Assembly: GCA_019918135.1 (NCBI GenBank)
Contig: WBZZ01003826.1
Span: forward strand, 25,001 to 89,000
Direction of reading: 5' to 3'
Source: Paulinella micropora
Taxonomy: Eukaryota; Cercozoa; Imbricatea; Euglyphida; Paulinellidae
Length of the DNA stretch: 64,000 bases
Part shown: positions 38,885-50,677 of the stretch, piece after piece
Numbering within the stretch: the stretch's first letter is position 1
Layout of the letters: every line of letters begins with the position of its first letter
Translations under genes and position numbers: made by a program
The notes under the pieces: model-generated
The model's input: only the letters and a program-made list of their open reading frames with translations
The model's database searches: none
Told to the model about the DNA's origin: nothing

Positions 38885-39790
38885 TGGAGTTGCTTCCTCT
38901 GCTTTAATATCTCCTTCTCCTTCTTGTCCTTCTTCTTCCTTTTCACCCTTTCCACTCTCCTCCTCCTCTTCTCTCTTCCATTTCAGTACCCTTTCCAATC
39001 TCCTCATCTTCCCTTCATCCCCTATCTCGACAGCTATGCATCTCTTCTTTCTCCTCTCCTCTCCCCCCCCCCTGCTTCCTCTGCTTTAATATCTCCTTCT
39101 CCTTCTTGTCCTTCTTCTTCCTTTTCACCCTTTCCATTCTCATCCTCCTCTTCTCTCTTCCATTTCACCCCTTTCCAATCTCCTCATCTTCCCCTTCATC
39201 CCTTATCTCGACAGCTATGAGTCTCTTCTTTCTCCTCTCCTCCTCCCCCCCCCCCTCTCCCCCTGCTTCCTCTGCTTTAGTATCTCCTTCTCCTTCTTAT
39301 CCTTCTTCCTTTTCAACCTTTCCACTCTCCTCATCCTCTTCTCTCTTCCATTTCACCCCTTTCCAATCTCCTCATCTTCCCCTTCATCCCCTATCTCGAC
39401 AGCTATGCATCTCTTCTTTTCTCCTCTCCTGTCCTCCCCTCTCCCCCTGCTTCCTCTGCTTTAGTATCTCCTTCTCATTCTTGTCCTTCTTCTTCCTTTT
39501 CAACCTTTCCACTCTCCTCCTCCTCTTCTCTCTTCCATTTCACCCCTTTCCAATCTCCTCATCTTCCCCTTCATCCCCTATCTCGACAGCTATGCTTCTC
39601 TTCTTTTCTCTTCTCCTATCCTCCCCTCTCCCCCTGCTTCCTCTTCTTTAGTATCTCCTTCTCCTTCTTGTCCTTCTTCTTCCTTTTCACCCTTTCCACT
39701 CTCCTCCTGCTCTTCTCTCTTCCATTTCACCCCTTCTTTCTCCTCTCATCCTCCCCCCTGCTTCCTCTTCTTTATCTTCTTCTAAGATGC
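38885..39790 (-). repeat. Pyrimidine-strand minisatellite, about 4 units
   Basis: Mirror of 5755-7215 but with about half the units (CTATCTCGACAGCTATG landmarks near 39025, 39208, 39390 and 39575). Confidence 0.9.
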
Positions 39791-39866
39791 GTAACTGCTA
39801 CCGTTTTCCGGGAAACTTTTTCGAAAAAAAAGTAACGGCTAGCCGTTACGCAATTTTTGAAAAACC

Positions 39867-40240
39867 AGTAACGGTTTTTCACCTCCCCGACCCCATTACT
39901 TTTTTTCTTATTATATGTTACATGTTATATGTTAGATATTTCTGACATATAACATGTAACATATAATAAGAAAAAAAGTAATGGGGTTGGGAAGGTGAAA
40001 AACCGTTACTTTTTTTTTTAAAAAGTAACGGTCAGCCGTTACTCAAATTTTTGAAAAAAAAGTAACGGCTAGCAGTTACGCAATTTTTGAAAAACCAGTA
40101 ACGGTTTTTCACCTCCCCGACCCCATTACTTTTTTTCTTATTATATGTTACATATTATATGTTAGATATTTCTGACATATAACATGTAACATATAATAAG
40201 AAAAAAAGTAATGGGGTTGGGAAGGTGAAAAACCGTTACT
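39867..40240. repeat. Two fold-back elements (right arm, outer)
   Basis: Copies at 39867-40010 and 40097-40240, mirrors of 5301-5672, embedded in AGTAACGG boxes that continue to 40510. Confidence 0.85.
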
Positions 40241-40561
40241 TTTTTTCAAAAAAAAGTAACAGTCAGCCGTTACTCAAATTTTTAAAAAATTGAGTAACGG
40301 CTCCTGGAACCGTTACTCATTTTTCGAAAAAGATTCCCGCGAAAAAGGTTCCTGTGAAAACGTAACCATTACTCAATTTTGAAAAAGATTCCCGCGAAAA
40401 AGGTTCCCGTGAAAACGTAGCCGTTACTCAATTTTCGAAAAAGATTCCCGCGAAAAAGGTTCCCGGGAAACCGTAACCGTTACTCATCTTTTCAAAAAAG
40501 TAACGGCTCCTGCTGTTTTGGGTAACGGGAGGGTCCACTTTTTTCCAAGGATTTAGATAAA

Positions 40562-42100
40562 TATATATATATATACCATATATACATATGGACAATACAC
40601 ATGCCATTAGTACGTAAGTGATATTATTTATGTACACATCTACACGCATGTATTAGTGCTAGGGTCTCAAAATAAATGCATGCAAAAGATACATACAGTT
40701 ACAAATACAGCACTATTCGAAGGAAAGAAATAAATACCCCAAAATGCACACTGTGATTGCCACATAAGTCAATGTAAGGAAAAATCAAACACTCATGGAT
40801 ATGCGTCAACACGAATCACACGACAAACAAATCAATCATTAGCATGCAGAAAGATAGGTACTATGCGATTACAGTGATTACGAGTCAACGTATACACACT
40901 TGAGTGGGCGAGACAGATAGAGGTGCAATGCAGACAAAGGGTGGAAGTTGGTAGAGTAGGAGGCAGGGAACTGTAAGCAGGTAAGAAGGTTACAAGAAGG
41001 AGATAGTATTACTAGAATACGTAGAAACAATATTCTCTCTTCTGTCCTCCTACGCAAGTCTAAAGCGACCTACTACCCTACCCTACTATCATAATCGCGA
41101 TCAGGCATCACACCTTCGCCTAAGTGTACCGTATTACTACGCTTATGCTTCCCTCACAATATCATACACTACATATACAACCTTGACATGGGACGATGCG
41201 CATGGCAGCACACATGAATACCATATCATAGAGGGGTATGTGTTGCGAAGTCTATGAGATCAGTGACAAACACAGGTAGAACATGTCAATAGTACTATTA
41301 CAATGGTGATGAGTGGACTGATAACACAAGTCAGACCAAATATGTAGGTAAGTTAACAGAAAGATGGTATAATGAATGAACATGTTAAGACGCACATATA
41401 GGTCATGAATTGATTATTCGCAACATTCAACCATACACAGACGGCACTCGTACAATGTGCCCAGAAGACAGGGGCAACATATATAGGTTGGGCCCGTCGA
41501 ATGAACACAAGGAAAGGTCAAAGACATACAATGATACATATGAAGACTAGTACTCACACGGATGCGTATGTGACACATGTATCAAGGTGGACAGGTAGGA
41601 TAAATACAGCAGTAAACCAAATTAGCAATAGCAATTATCAACTTACTGTCCGCTATGCTACCTCTTACCTATTATCGCTCTCCCCCTGATGCTAAGTTAC
41701 GACCGTACCGTCTACTATAACTATATCGCTCTCCCCCTGGCGCTCACGACCGTACCGTACTATGCCTATGTCTACATCTCTTCCCCTGAAATTAACAAGA
41801 ATAATATATAAGCAAAGAAAAATATATAATATTTTTGATGATTTCAAAGTAAGGAAGGGAGTGAAAAAGAAAGAGGTGGGAGAAGTTACAATTAAATAAG
41901 ATGGAGATGACAACTAACATGACTATGCATAGGTTTATGTAGGTGTGAATACAGACGTGTACACACACACAAGCACACACACACACACACACTATACATA
42001 TATATATGTATACATATGTATGTATATATACATATATATGTACACATATATATATATATATAAATATAATAATAATACAAAATCTACGATAGGCCTGATC
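40562..42100. other. Non-coding spacer after right arm
   Basis: AT-rich DNA with no supported gene. TA repeats directly abut the arm end at 40561-40576. A purine-tract-like complement (CTCTCCCCCTG) occurs near 41689 and 41733, similar to the tract beside the LTR at 3223, but no LTR end is seen. CA/TA microsatellite at about 41962-42066. Confidence 0.6.
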
Positions 42101-42640
42101 ATGCGTATTTCCTTTTTGTCCCGATCCGGCCCGGCCGGGTAAGTATTGCCATTTTGGTACTGTCATATTGGCATCAGACGTGAATATTCACGATCAGCCA
42201 AATTATACGTGTTTTGCGGTGTAACTGCATTTTTGTGGTCGCTGGTGGCACCGTGTGACACGGGCGAAAAAGGCAGTAGTTGCGGCAATTTCGTCAATGC
42301 CGAAATGACCCTGGGGAGTGCCTCTTTAGGCCGTATCGCGCTGGGTGGCACCGGGTGGCGCGGTTTTGTGAAAACACACCTGATTTTTCTGGTGGCAGGA
42401 TTCTGGCGGCCAAACTTTGCGGCTGTCCCCTGCAAAATTGGCTGGTCCGTTTCGGTAGGGAAAAGTGGCATTCGTCTTTTCAGGCCACGCGCTATCAGAA
42501 TCTGCAATAAAAAAATTGTGTTGGGCTGTGGCACCTGACCCGTCCCACAAGTGTGGGTTTTCTGAAAAATAGTATATAAAAATAACGTTTTCCCGTAAAA
42601 TTTTTTGAAGCAAGCTGGCACAGGCCGACGGCCGTGTCAG
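42101..42640. other. Spacer with no recognised gene
   Basis: Moderate G+C. The opening (GCGTATTTCCTTTTTGTCCC) resembles text at about 46111-46135 (CACGTATTGCCTTTTTGTCC) and near 60958, so it may be a recurring intergenic element. Overlapping open frames have no known motifs. Confidence 0.4.
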
Positions 42641-42724
42641 CTAGCTTCGCTCGTGGCGTGTGTGTACTCTCACACACACCACTCACCACAGTGATCTGGT
42701 GACGTGGCTACACCAGTTACATGC

Positions 42725-42985
42725 TGGCTACTCCCGCAATTGCTACCGCCGACGCTGGCTACCCCTGCACTGGCTAACCCCCCCCCCCCTACCCTGGCTA
42801 TCCCTGCACTGGCTACCCCCCCCCCCCTACCTTGGCTACCCATGCACTGGTTACCCCCCCCCCCTACCCTGGCTACCCCGACGCTGGCTACCCCCCCCCC
42901 CTACCTTGGCTATCCCTGCACTGGCTACCCCCCCCCCCTACACTGGCTACCCCTGCACTGGTAACCACCCCCCCCCCCTTGTAAT
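42725..42985. repeat. C-rich minisatellite
   Basis: About nine ~30-base units of CACTGGCTACCCCCCCCC plus TACCTTGG-like variants. Pro-rich frames here are repeat translations. Confidence 0.9.
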
Positions 42986-43029
42986 CATGGCTGGATCCTG
43001 CCCGTTGCTACACCTATCATCGAGTCCTC

Positions 43030-45060
43030 GGTCCCACCTGTCAGAACCTCGACACGTAAGGTTGTAGTAGGAAGTAACGGCCAAGGTGTGTGGTTCTGAC
43101 AGAGTGGTTTCTGGTGGCACCTGTCAGAACCTCGACACGTATAGTATAGTGGAGCGTAACGGTCGACATGTCACGGTTCTGACAGGGTGGCACCACCAGA
43201 CCAGGAGAAAGAGGGAGGGGGAGGAGGGGTGGCCCCCTGTGCCGCGGCATCTAGCCTAGATAACACTCTCTTTTTTTCCGTTGGTGGTGGCACCTGCCAG
43301 AACCGCGACACGTAAGTTTATAGCAGGGAGTAACGGCCAAGGTGTGGGGTTCTGACAGGGTGGCACCACCAAGGGGGGGGGTGCATCTAGGCTAGATGCC
43401 ACAGCACAAGGGGGCCACCCCCCCTCTCCCTCCCTCTCTTTCTGTTGGCGGTGGCACCTGCCAGAACCATGACACGTAAGGTTATAGTGGGGAGTAACGG
43501 CTTGGGTGTGGGGTTCTGACAGAGTGGCTCCGGTGGCACCTGCCAGAACCATGACACGTAATGTTATAGTGGGGAGTAACGGCTGGGGTGTGGGGTTCTG
43601 ACAGGGTGGCACCTGCCACAGAAGAAAAAAAGGGGAGGGAGGGAGGGGGAAGGAGGAGGGGTGGCCCCCCTATGCCGTGGCATCTAGCCAAGACAACACT
43701 CTCTTTTTTTCTGTTGGTGGTGGCACCTGCCAGAACCACGACACGTAAGGTTATAGCAGGGAGTAACGGCTGTGGTGTGGGGTTCTGACAGAGTGGCACC
43801 GGCCACAGAAAAAAGAAGGGGATGGAGGGGGGGGGGAGGGGGTGGCCCCCCTGTGCCGTGGCATCTAGCCAAGACAACACTCTCCTTTTTTCTGTTGGTG
43901 GTGGCACCTGCCAGAACCACGACACGTAAGTTTATAGCAGGAGGTAACGACCAAGGTGTGGGGTTCTGACAGAGTGGCTCCGGTGGCACCTGCCAGAACC
44001 ATGGCATCTGGTTTTGTGTGTTAATTTGAATTCTTGTATGTAACCGGTTTTGACAAGCCGCCGTATTTTTCCGGTGGCCCCTTTGTCAGAACCATGACAC
44101 GTATTTATATGGTAATTTGAATTTTCCCATGTGTGGGTTCTGACAGGGTGGCACCAGCCACCGGAAATTTCAGGTGGCCCCTTTGTCGGAACCATGACAC
44201 GTATTTATATAGTAATTTGAATTTTCCAATGTGTGGGTTCTGACAGGGTGGCACCAGCCACCTGAAATTTCTGGGGTGGGGAGGTTGGGGGGGCCCCCCT
44301 ACCAGTGTTCCGACAAAGGGGTGGGCGGTGGCACCTGTCAGAACCATGGCACTTAAGGGTATATAGCGGGACGTAACGGTCGAGGTGTGGGTGTTCTGAT
44401 AAAGTGGCACCGGTGGCCCCGTTGCCAGAACCGTGACACGTATTTATATGGTAAATGGACTTCGTCCATGTGTGGGTTCTGACAGGGTGGCACCAGTCAC
44501 CGGAAAATTCTGGGGTGGGGAAGGTGGGGGGGCCCCCCTACCAGGGTTCCGACAAAGGGGTGGGCGGTGGCACCTGTCAGAACCATGGCACTTAAGGGTA
44601 TATAGCGGGACGTAACGGTCGAGGTGTGGGTGTTCTGACAAAGTGGCACCGGTGGCCCCTTTGCCAGAACCGTGACACGTATTTATATGGTAAATGGACT
44701 TCGTCCATGTGTGGGTTCTGACAGGGTGGCACCAGTCACCGGAAAATTCTGGGGCGGGGAAGGTGGGGGGGCCCCCCTACCAGGGTTCCGACAAAGGGGT
44801 GGGCGGTGGCACCTGTCAGAACCATGACACTTAAGGGTATATAGCGGGACGTAACGGTCGAGGTGTGGGTGTTCTGACAAAGTGGCACCGGTGGCCCCTT
44901 TGCCAGAACCGTGACACGTATTTATATGGTAAATGGACTTCGTCCATGTGTGGGTTCTGACAGGGTGGCACCAGTCACCGGAAAATTCTGGGGTGGGGAA
45001 GGTGGGGGGGCCCCCCTACCAGGGTTCCGACAAAGGGGTGGGCGGTGGCACCGCCCACCG
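43030..45060. repeat. Satellite array with GGTGGCACC / GTTCTGACAGGGTGGC hairpin units
   Basis: Tandem units bounded by inverted strings (GGTGGCACCTGTCAGAACC and GGTTCTGACAGGGTGGCACC) with (A)GTAACGG in the middle of most. The first part (43030-43990) is irregular, with GC-rich inserts; the last part (about 44330-45055) is three near-identical 239-base units. Cores such as CCGGAAATTTCAGG recall the constant-core hairpins of the arms. Confidence 0.85.
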
Positions 45061-45240
45061 AGGAGGAAAAGGAGGCTTTCCGACGGGACGGCGCCAAGTC
45101 ACAAGGAAAAATATCTAGCCAGGACATGTTTTTATTGAAGGCTACAACGTGTCGAATTTTCTAGCCAGGCGCTGGAACACCGTCTGCAGGCGCCTGTTGA
45201 TGCAGTCCTCCATCGCGTCCCAGTACAGGCGCTCGTAATA

Positions 45241-46023
45241 CTATTGCTCGTAGAACCGCCAGGCTCTGCGGGAATCAACCGGGTCGACGCGCACTAGGTC
45301 CTGTTCTCTCGCTATCCCGGGGTACATGTATTCTAGCCACTCTTTCTGTGTTTCCGCCTCCTGGATGACAGGGTTTTCGGCCAAGGCCTCCTGCTTTCTG
45401 CCCCGACCGCCATACCACCTCCGCCAAGCGTGGAACGGGCACCGCTGGTGGACCAGGTCGTAGAGCTGTGCGCGGCGACCGCTGGGTAGGCCCGCCAGGG
45501 CTCCCTTGGGTAGCGGACTGTAGTAAGCAGGGGTCTGCAGGTAGCTGCAAACTAGCCGGACCACGTTCTTGTCCTCAATGTACGGGTCCAGCCACTCGGC
45601 CACCGGGGCATGCAGTGTCTGCAGCTCCAGTGGCAGGTCGTGCACACCCCAGCTGGCAGGCCTGTATGGGTCGGTAGGCGCGCTGAGCAGGCAGATGTCC
45701 AGCAGGGAAAGTAAAGAGGCCTCCCCTGGAGGTAAGGTGATGGCGGTCAGCGGGGACCAGTGGTAGGGCATGGAGAGCAGCCGCAGGCGCCGGTCGTTGA
45801 CGTCCAGGCCCTGGGTAGCCTCCTTGACCAGCAGCGCGTACCAGTCGATGTCCTCGCGCGGGGATCGGCCGGCGTCCAGCTGGGCCACGGCGGTCGGGTC
45901 GCAGGGGGTGGGGGTGTAGCCGACCGGTCGGACGAGCGCGGTCAGCCGGCCGCCCGGCAGGATGCGGCGGCGCTTGGGTGGGTGACCGGCGGTGGCGGCG
46001 GCAGCGGCATTTTTTCGGCGCAT
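45241..46023 (-). CDS. Unknown protein of the virus-like element
   Basis: 260 residues, GC-rich, start ATG at 46023 with a basic Ala-rich lead (KRRRILPGGR). It has a hydrophobic LLSLLDICLLS, WRRWYGGRGRK and an acidic end. No motif that I recognise; possibly structural or regulatory. It lies between the satellite array and a divergent spacer. Confidence 0.5.
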   Translation of the reverse strand: MRRKNAAAAATAGHPPKRRRILPGGRLTALVRPVGYTPTPCDPTAVAQLDAGRSPREDIDWYALLVKEATQGLDVNDRRLRLLSMPYHWSPLTAITLPPGEASLLSLLDICLLSAPTDPYRPASWGVHDLPLELQTLHAPVAEWLDPYIEDKNVVRLVCSYLQTPAYYSPLPKGALAGLPSGRRAQLYDLVHQRCPFHAWRRWYGGRGRKQEALAENPVIQEAETQKEWLEYMYPGIAREQDLVRVDPVDSRRAWRFYEQ

Positions 46024-46495
46024 GTTTTTGGAGTGCTTCCTGGGTTGGGCTGGGTCGGGATTCTGAACTGGTCTCGGTACCGCCCCTGGCTCGCCCTGGT
46101 TGGCTGGTCAGGCACGTATTGCCTTTTTGTCCCTCCATTGATATGGCCGAAATTCAGTGATACTGACAAAAAATGCATTGATACAGGAAAAAAGGGTGGT
46201 GATACGAGAGAAAAAGGCAGTGATATAGGAAAAAAGGCAGTCGCCAGACCGGGCCGGCACGTGCCCCGGCCTCGACCTCAGCAGGCCAGCTGTCGGCCGA
46301 TGCCTGGCCATTCCTGTGTTCTCTGGGAACCCAGGAAGTACCCTGAGCCGGAACGAGACTATTGCCTTTTTCCATCGCCTGTTTTCGTGGTCGATTTCCC
46401 GGAAATTTACCGCGCCGCCAAACACGCTAAATCTTCGTGAAAATTTCCGGTGAGGCCGCAAAACCAGTCAGAATTTCTCTGTGTCGTTTGTGTGA
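46024..46495. promoter_or_regulatory. Divergent intergenic spacer with GTGATA repeats
   Basis: Between the divergent genes at 45241-46023 and 46496. It contains several short spaced repeats of AGTGATA/GGTGATACG followed by GAAAAAAGG (about 46155-46235). No gene. Confidence 0.4.
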
Positions 46496-49400
46496 GTGTT
46501 CGAGCACGATAACTTTTTTTGTAGGTGCCGACATGCAGGAGCAAGAGCCACGCATGCCGTCCGCCATCGACAGCGACGACGACGACATCGCGCTGCAGTC
46601 CCTGCGAGCCAGGGCCCGTCGCAGGAGAAGGGGCGCGCAACAAGCGGCGGCTGCCACGGGCGGCGAAGCAGAAGAGTGCGACAGCGAGCGAGCCCGACCC
46701 AGGCCGCCAGCGACGACGAATCTGCAGACGAGAAGACGGTGGCCGCCGGCAGGGGCAAGATCAAGAAGGAGGCAGTGTACCGGTTCTACGAGCTGCTGGA
46801 CCTGCACGCAGTCCGTGAACTGCTAGCCGAACCGCTCCTGGAGCCTGGCTACAAGCACCTGCTGGAATGCATGCAAAGGGAAGTGATCGAGCACGGGGGC
46901 TACTGCGTCGATTACTACTACTGCAAGGGCACCAAGAGCGGCAGGGCCTACGCCACAACAGGGATGCAGAATGCACCGGCTGCTCTGCGCCGCCTGGCCC
47001 TGCCAGCCTACTGCAAGGAGGTCGACATCAACAATAGTGTGCCTGTTTTTCTGCTGTGGTTGGCGGAAAGCCTGGCCGAGGACCCGGCCCCTCTGGCCGC
47101 GCTGCGCGAGCTCGTAGAGAACCGAGAAGAGTGCCTGCAGAAGACTGCTGAAATCCTCGGGATGACCAGGGACGGCGCCAAGGAGGCTCTGCTCAAGGTC
47201 TTGCACGGCGGGGACCTGGTGGGCCTGCCGCCGTGCCGTTTCGCCCAGCGTCTGCGCAACTCGGTTGCGTGTGCAATCTCTACGCTCAAGCCCCACTTTA
47301 GGAAGATATGGGACTTCTGCGAGAAGAGGCGCAAGCTGGGCTGGGACCACGTCAGGCGCATCAACTACAAGAACACCAACGGGGCGTTCGTACATTTTGC
47401 GACTACTCGCTACGAAGCGCTGGTCATGTCCCGTGCCATGGTCTTTTTTCGGGACAGAGGATGCGAGACGATCTGCCTGCGCCACGACTCGCTCGTGATC
47501 GAGGACAGGCAAAACGTGGTGGACGAGGCGGCGCTCCGCGAGCTGGCGGAGTTCTGCGTCGCGGTAGACTACGGCGAGACAGAAACGAGACCACAGGGGC
47601 GCAGGGACCTCACGAGGCTGGCCAAGCTCGCCAGGCTCAGTTGGAAGTGCAGTGCCATGGTCGCGCAGGACGGCGACCGCGAAAAGTTGCTAGAGGAAGA
47701 GGACAAGGGCTCGCCGGCGGAACAGAACGGCTTTGAGAATGGCGACATCTACAAGACACAGGAGGACATATACCAGAACGAGTTCATGCACCCGATAAGC
47801 TTCGACAAGTTCCGGTACCAGCTGGTGAATGCAGTCACCGGACTAGGCAAGTCGCACGTTTCCCGGCAAGCCATCCTGCAGCTGCTGCGGGCGAACCCGG
47901 AGGCCAGTGTCGGCATCGTGACCGGCCGGCGGACACAGGCGTCTTGTGTCGACGGCGATTTAGGCTCTTTTTTGCGCGAGCACGACATCGAGGCGACTAC
48001 ACTGGCTAACTACATGGACGCGCCGAGGGACGCCGACGGCAGTCTGTCCCAGCACCAACGAATTATCATCCAATACGAGTCCCTGCACCGGCTGGTGGTC
48101 CAGCAAGGCGGCACAAGGATGCTCATTCGTTACGACATCCTTATACTGGACGAGTTCAGGCTGCTGTCCGACCAGCGGGTCTGGATGCAGACGAACCGCT
48201 GCAACCTGCGCGAGAACAACGCGATCTACGAGCGGTTGTGCAAGGAGACCCCGCGCGTCCTGGTGATGGATAAGGACCTCGGCTCCGATTCTACCTGCTA
48301 TGACTTTTTCGTGGGCGCCGACGGGATCACGACCCAAGACCAGGTACAGTACCACGACTACCGCTACGTGCCGCCCCACCTTAGGCGCAGTATCAAGGTC
48401 GTGGGCAAGCTCGGGAAATGGCTAGAGAAGCTGCGAACGAACCTGCGAGAAGGGAAGAAGACACTCGTGCCCTGCCGCTCCAACCGCGAAGCACGGGCTA
48501 TCTACGACATGTTCGTGGCGACCGGCGACGCCCCGGAGAGACCAGACGCCAAGGGAAGAAGGGACAGACGAGGGAAGACGGCAAAGACGAGGAGGTAGAC
48601 CCGATCTGGGCGCGAGGGGCTAAGGTGCGTATCCTGACTGCACAGACTCCCCCGCTGGAGTCTCAGGCAATGCTCTCTGACATCAACAACCTCTTCAGGC
48701 CCTCGATGCCAGATGACTACACGTCTGGCTGCGTGATACTGATCTACACAAGCTCGCTGTGCGTGGCCGCCGACCTACAGGGCCAGATCGAGTGCGTGAT
48801 GCTGCACTGCGCAAATGGGACGGGCATTGCTAGAGGGGGTCCACCCGCCAGGATTCTGTGGCAGATGGTTATGCGTGCGCGCCGTGTGCGGGACAGCACC
48901 GTCTATTGCTACTTCGGCGAGGACTTCGGCCACTCTCCGTGCGCGCTAGCAAAGGATCTGTACGGCCGTGGCAGCACGACGGAGTGTACCGGGAGCTGGC
49001 CGAGCACTTCAACGAGAAGATGCAACAGATACGGCAAGTGACGCTCCGCGCTAATCCCAAAGACAAGGACAGCGTCTACCTGATGATGGACGTCGGTCTC
49101 CGGTGGAAGGACATCGTCGACGCCGGCGGCAGGAAGCTATACTCAGTCGAAGTGAATTCGAATCTCGTGGAATGTCTCCTGGCGCGCAAGACGGAAGTGG
49201 AGCACAACCGGAACGAGCTAGTGTTTCACCAGTTTGTGCGCGGGTATCCGTTGGTTATGGACGAGCCTCCGTCAGACGAACAGCTACAGGTGGCGCTCGA
49301 CGAGCTGAGGCAGCCGACCAGTGACCCCGTCGTGGAGCCCAAGCAAGCAAAGGCAAGAGATAAACTAGCAGGATTTCGCGAGCGCGTGGACGACGAGCTC

Positions 49401-49517
49401 GAGTTCGTGTTGTCCGGGGAGATTAAGTGGGCCGACCTCGGGTGCGTGTCGGATGCCCGGAAGCGCATACTGGAGATCGAGCCGGCACCAAGCGGAAGAA
49501 CAGACAAGTGGAGCTAG
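46496..49517 (+). CDS. TV-Pol/T7-like polymerase palm plus OBP-type helicase region
   Basis: Fossil gene region, broken in several places (about three or four); the true N-terminus is uncertain. Counting from 46496, EVDINNSVPVFL (about 173-184) fits polymerase motif A, GMTRDGAKEALLKVLHG has the R-x3-K-x7-[YH]-G spacing of motif B of T7-like RNA polymerases and family A polymerases, and LRHDSLVI (near 326) is the HD motif C. A helicase follows: AVTGLGKSH (near 445, Walker A), IIQYESLHRL, LILDEFRLL (near 548, Walker B), and later IVYTSSL- and MRARRVRD-type motifs. TV-Pols are known in virophages, transpovirons and related elements, often fused to helicases. The pairing with an OBP-type helicase is the notable point. 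Confidence 0.65.
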
Positions 49518-49684
49518 AGGTACCTGCATGCTGTGCGCCAACGTGCAATGGACGGTGAAGTCATTCCCGCGAGCGAGCTGGTTGAACAGTACAAGGCCAT
49601 GCGCAGACACCGCCGTGCCCTGCGCCTGCTGCAAGTGGTCCCCGGTAGCCGACGCGGTCAAGGCCGACGACAAGGCCCTCTTCA

Positions 49685-50191
49685 GTGGGTCGGGGGCGGA
49701 ACGCAAGCAAGTGGTCGAGTACGTGCTCTACTGTCGCCCATCATGTCATCCGGGAAACAGCGTCCGTGCTCGGTTGCCAGTTGCCAGAGCTGCTTTCTCC
49801 TGCACACCAGCTGACCAACGAACAGATCAACAAAACGGGCAATCGACTAGCCAAGCTCTTTAAGGACCTAGAGATCTCGCAGCGGGACCCCGACACCGTT
49901 CGTAGGGCTCAGCCACCCAAGAAGGCCGTAGTATGCCTCCAGTCCCTCTTGGCCAAGTTCGGGTTTGACCTTGTCAAGACTGACACCAAGCGGTTGCCAA
50001 AGGACGCGGATGGCAAGAGACAGGAGATAGTGTCCTACAAGGTAGTCACAAACAAAGAAGTGGCTGAGTTGAAATGCTTGTACGCGGGCTTCTGGCAGCC
50101 TCCCTCCCGCGAGCAGGTCCAGCGGCAGCAGCAACAGCAGCAGCCGCCGCCGGCTAAGAGGCAAAAAGTTACCAACGACGCAGACGTGTAA
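49685..50191 (+). CDS. C-terminal segment of the helicase region or separate small protein
   Basis: The latter half (about 49820-50191) reads as a coherent helical segment (NEQINKTGNRLAKLFKDLE) with a Gln run and PPAKRQKV near the end, a nuclear localisation-like string. It may be the C-terminus of the preceding polymerase-helicase region. The first ~40 residues are doubtful. Confidence 0.4.
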   Translation: MGRGRNASKWSSTCSTVAHHVIRETASVLGCQLPELLSPAHQLTNEQINKTGNRLAKLFKDLEISQRDPDTVRRAQPPKKAVVCLQSLLAKFGFDLVKTDTKRLPKDADGKRQEIVSYKVVTNKEVAELKCLYAGFWQPPSREQVQRQQQQQQPPPAKRQKVTNDADV

Positions 50192-50323
50192 AATAATTTT
50201 AAAAAAGTTTTGCGACAATTTTCATCTTTACAAAAAAAGGCGCGCCTGACAAGAGACCATAGAGAATTGAACTGTGGACACAATTTTTCTTGTGGAATAC
50301 TGTTTTTAACTCGTTAGGCTAAC

Positions 50324-50668
50324 ATGTCAGACACACAGACTAATAAGGATAATACCGCCCTTTTTTGGGGTGGGTGCCTGCCGGCTAGACTAGCGGTGGC
50401 CGGCCTGGCCATCTACAAACCACAGCACTGGCTGCAAGCACTGACCGCAATTCCCGCGGCGGTCTGGCTGAGCGGCGCCTTGGACGACAAGCAGACCGGG
50501 GTTTTCGGCGGAGAGGCCTACTGGGCAGAACACCGAAAAACACATGGACTTTTGTGGGCTTCCTATGCAGCCACCGGCCGCGGCGAAATTTTGGCGGTCG
50601 ACGCGCTCTTTGGGGCTTGGGTCGCGGTAGAACACGGAAAAAAAAGTTCTGATCCAGACTCTGTATAG
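50324..50668 (+). CDS. Small membrane protein of large-DNA-virus type
   Basis: 114 residues, ATG at 50324. Pattern FWGGCLPARLAVAGLA, then a second hydrophobic segment (LQALTAIPAAVWLSGAL), GVFGGEAYWAEHRKTHGLLWASYA and a third segment. The GxFGGxxWW...R..H spacing recalls a short multi-pass membrane protein seen in giant viruses; I have no family name for it. It sits directly upstream of the RNR region. Confidence 0.5.
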   Translation: MSDTQTNKDNTALFWGGCLPARLAVAGLAIYKPQHWLQALTAIPAAVWLSGALDDKQTGVFGGEAYWAEHRKTHGLLWASYAATGRGEILAVDALFGAWVAVEHGKKSSDPDSV

Positions 50669-50677
50669 ACTTGGCAG

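Larger units (their letters stand above)
25759..40561 (-). repeat. Right arm of giant inverted repeat
   Basis: Reverse-complement copy of the left arm, about 14.8 kb. Gene order and even the SINE and MITE insertions match. The 1092-residue primase-helicase differs from its left partner at only two residues that I can see. The arms differ mainly in the purine-rich minisatellite (about 8 units left, about 4 right) and in the length of ATT runs. Confidence 0.95.

Noticed and set aside
4981-40561. Whole inverted repeat as a pure assembly artefact
   Set aside because: Arms differ in minisatellite number, ATT-run length and scattered bases, and the loop genes are unique; not excluded, but less likely than a real structure.
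42146-42621. Protein genes in the 42.1-42.6 kb spacer
   Set aside because: Overlapping frames on both strands, no motifs, and composition like non-coding spacer.
43030-45060. Many Pro/Gly/Cys-rich open frames in the satellite
   Set aside because: They recur with the unit, on both strands, with no conserved domain.
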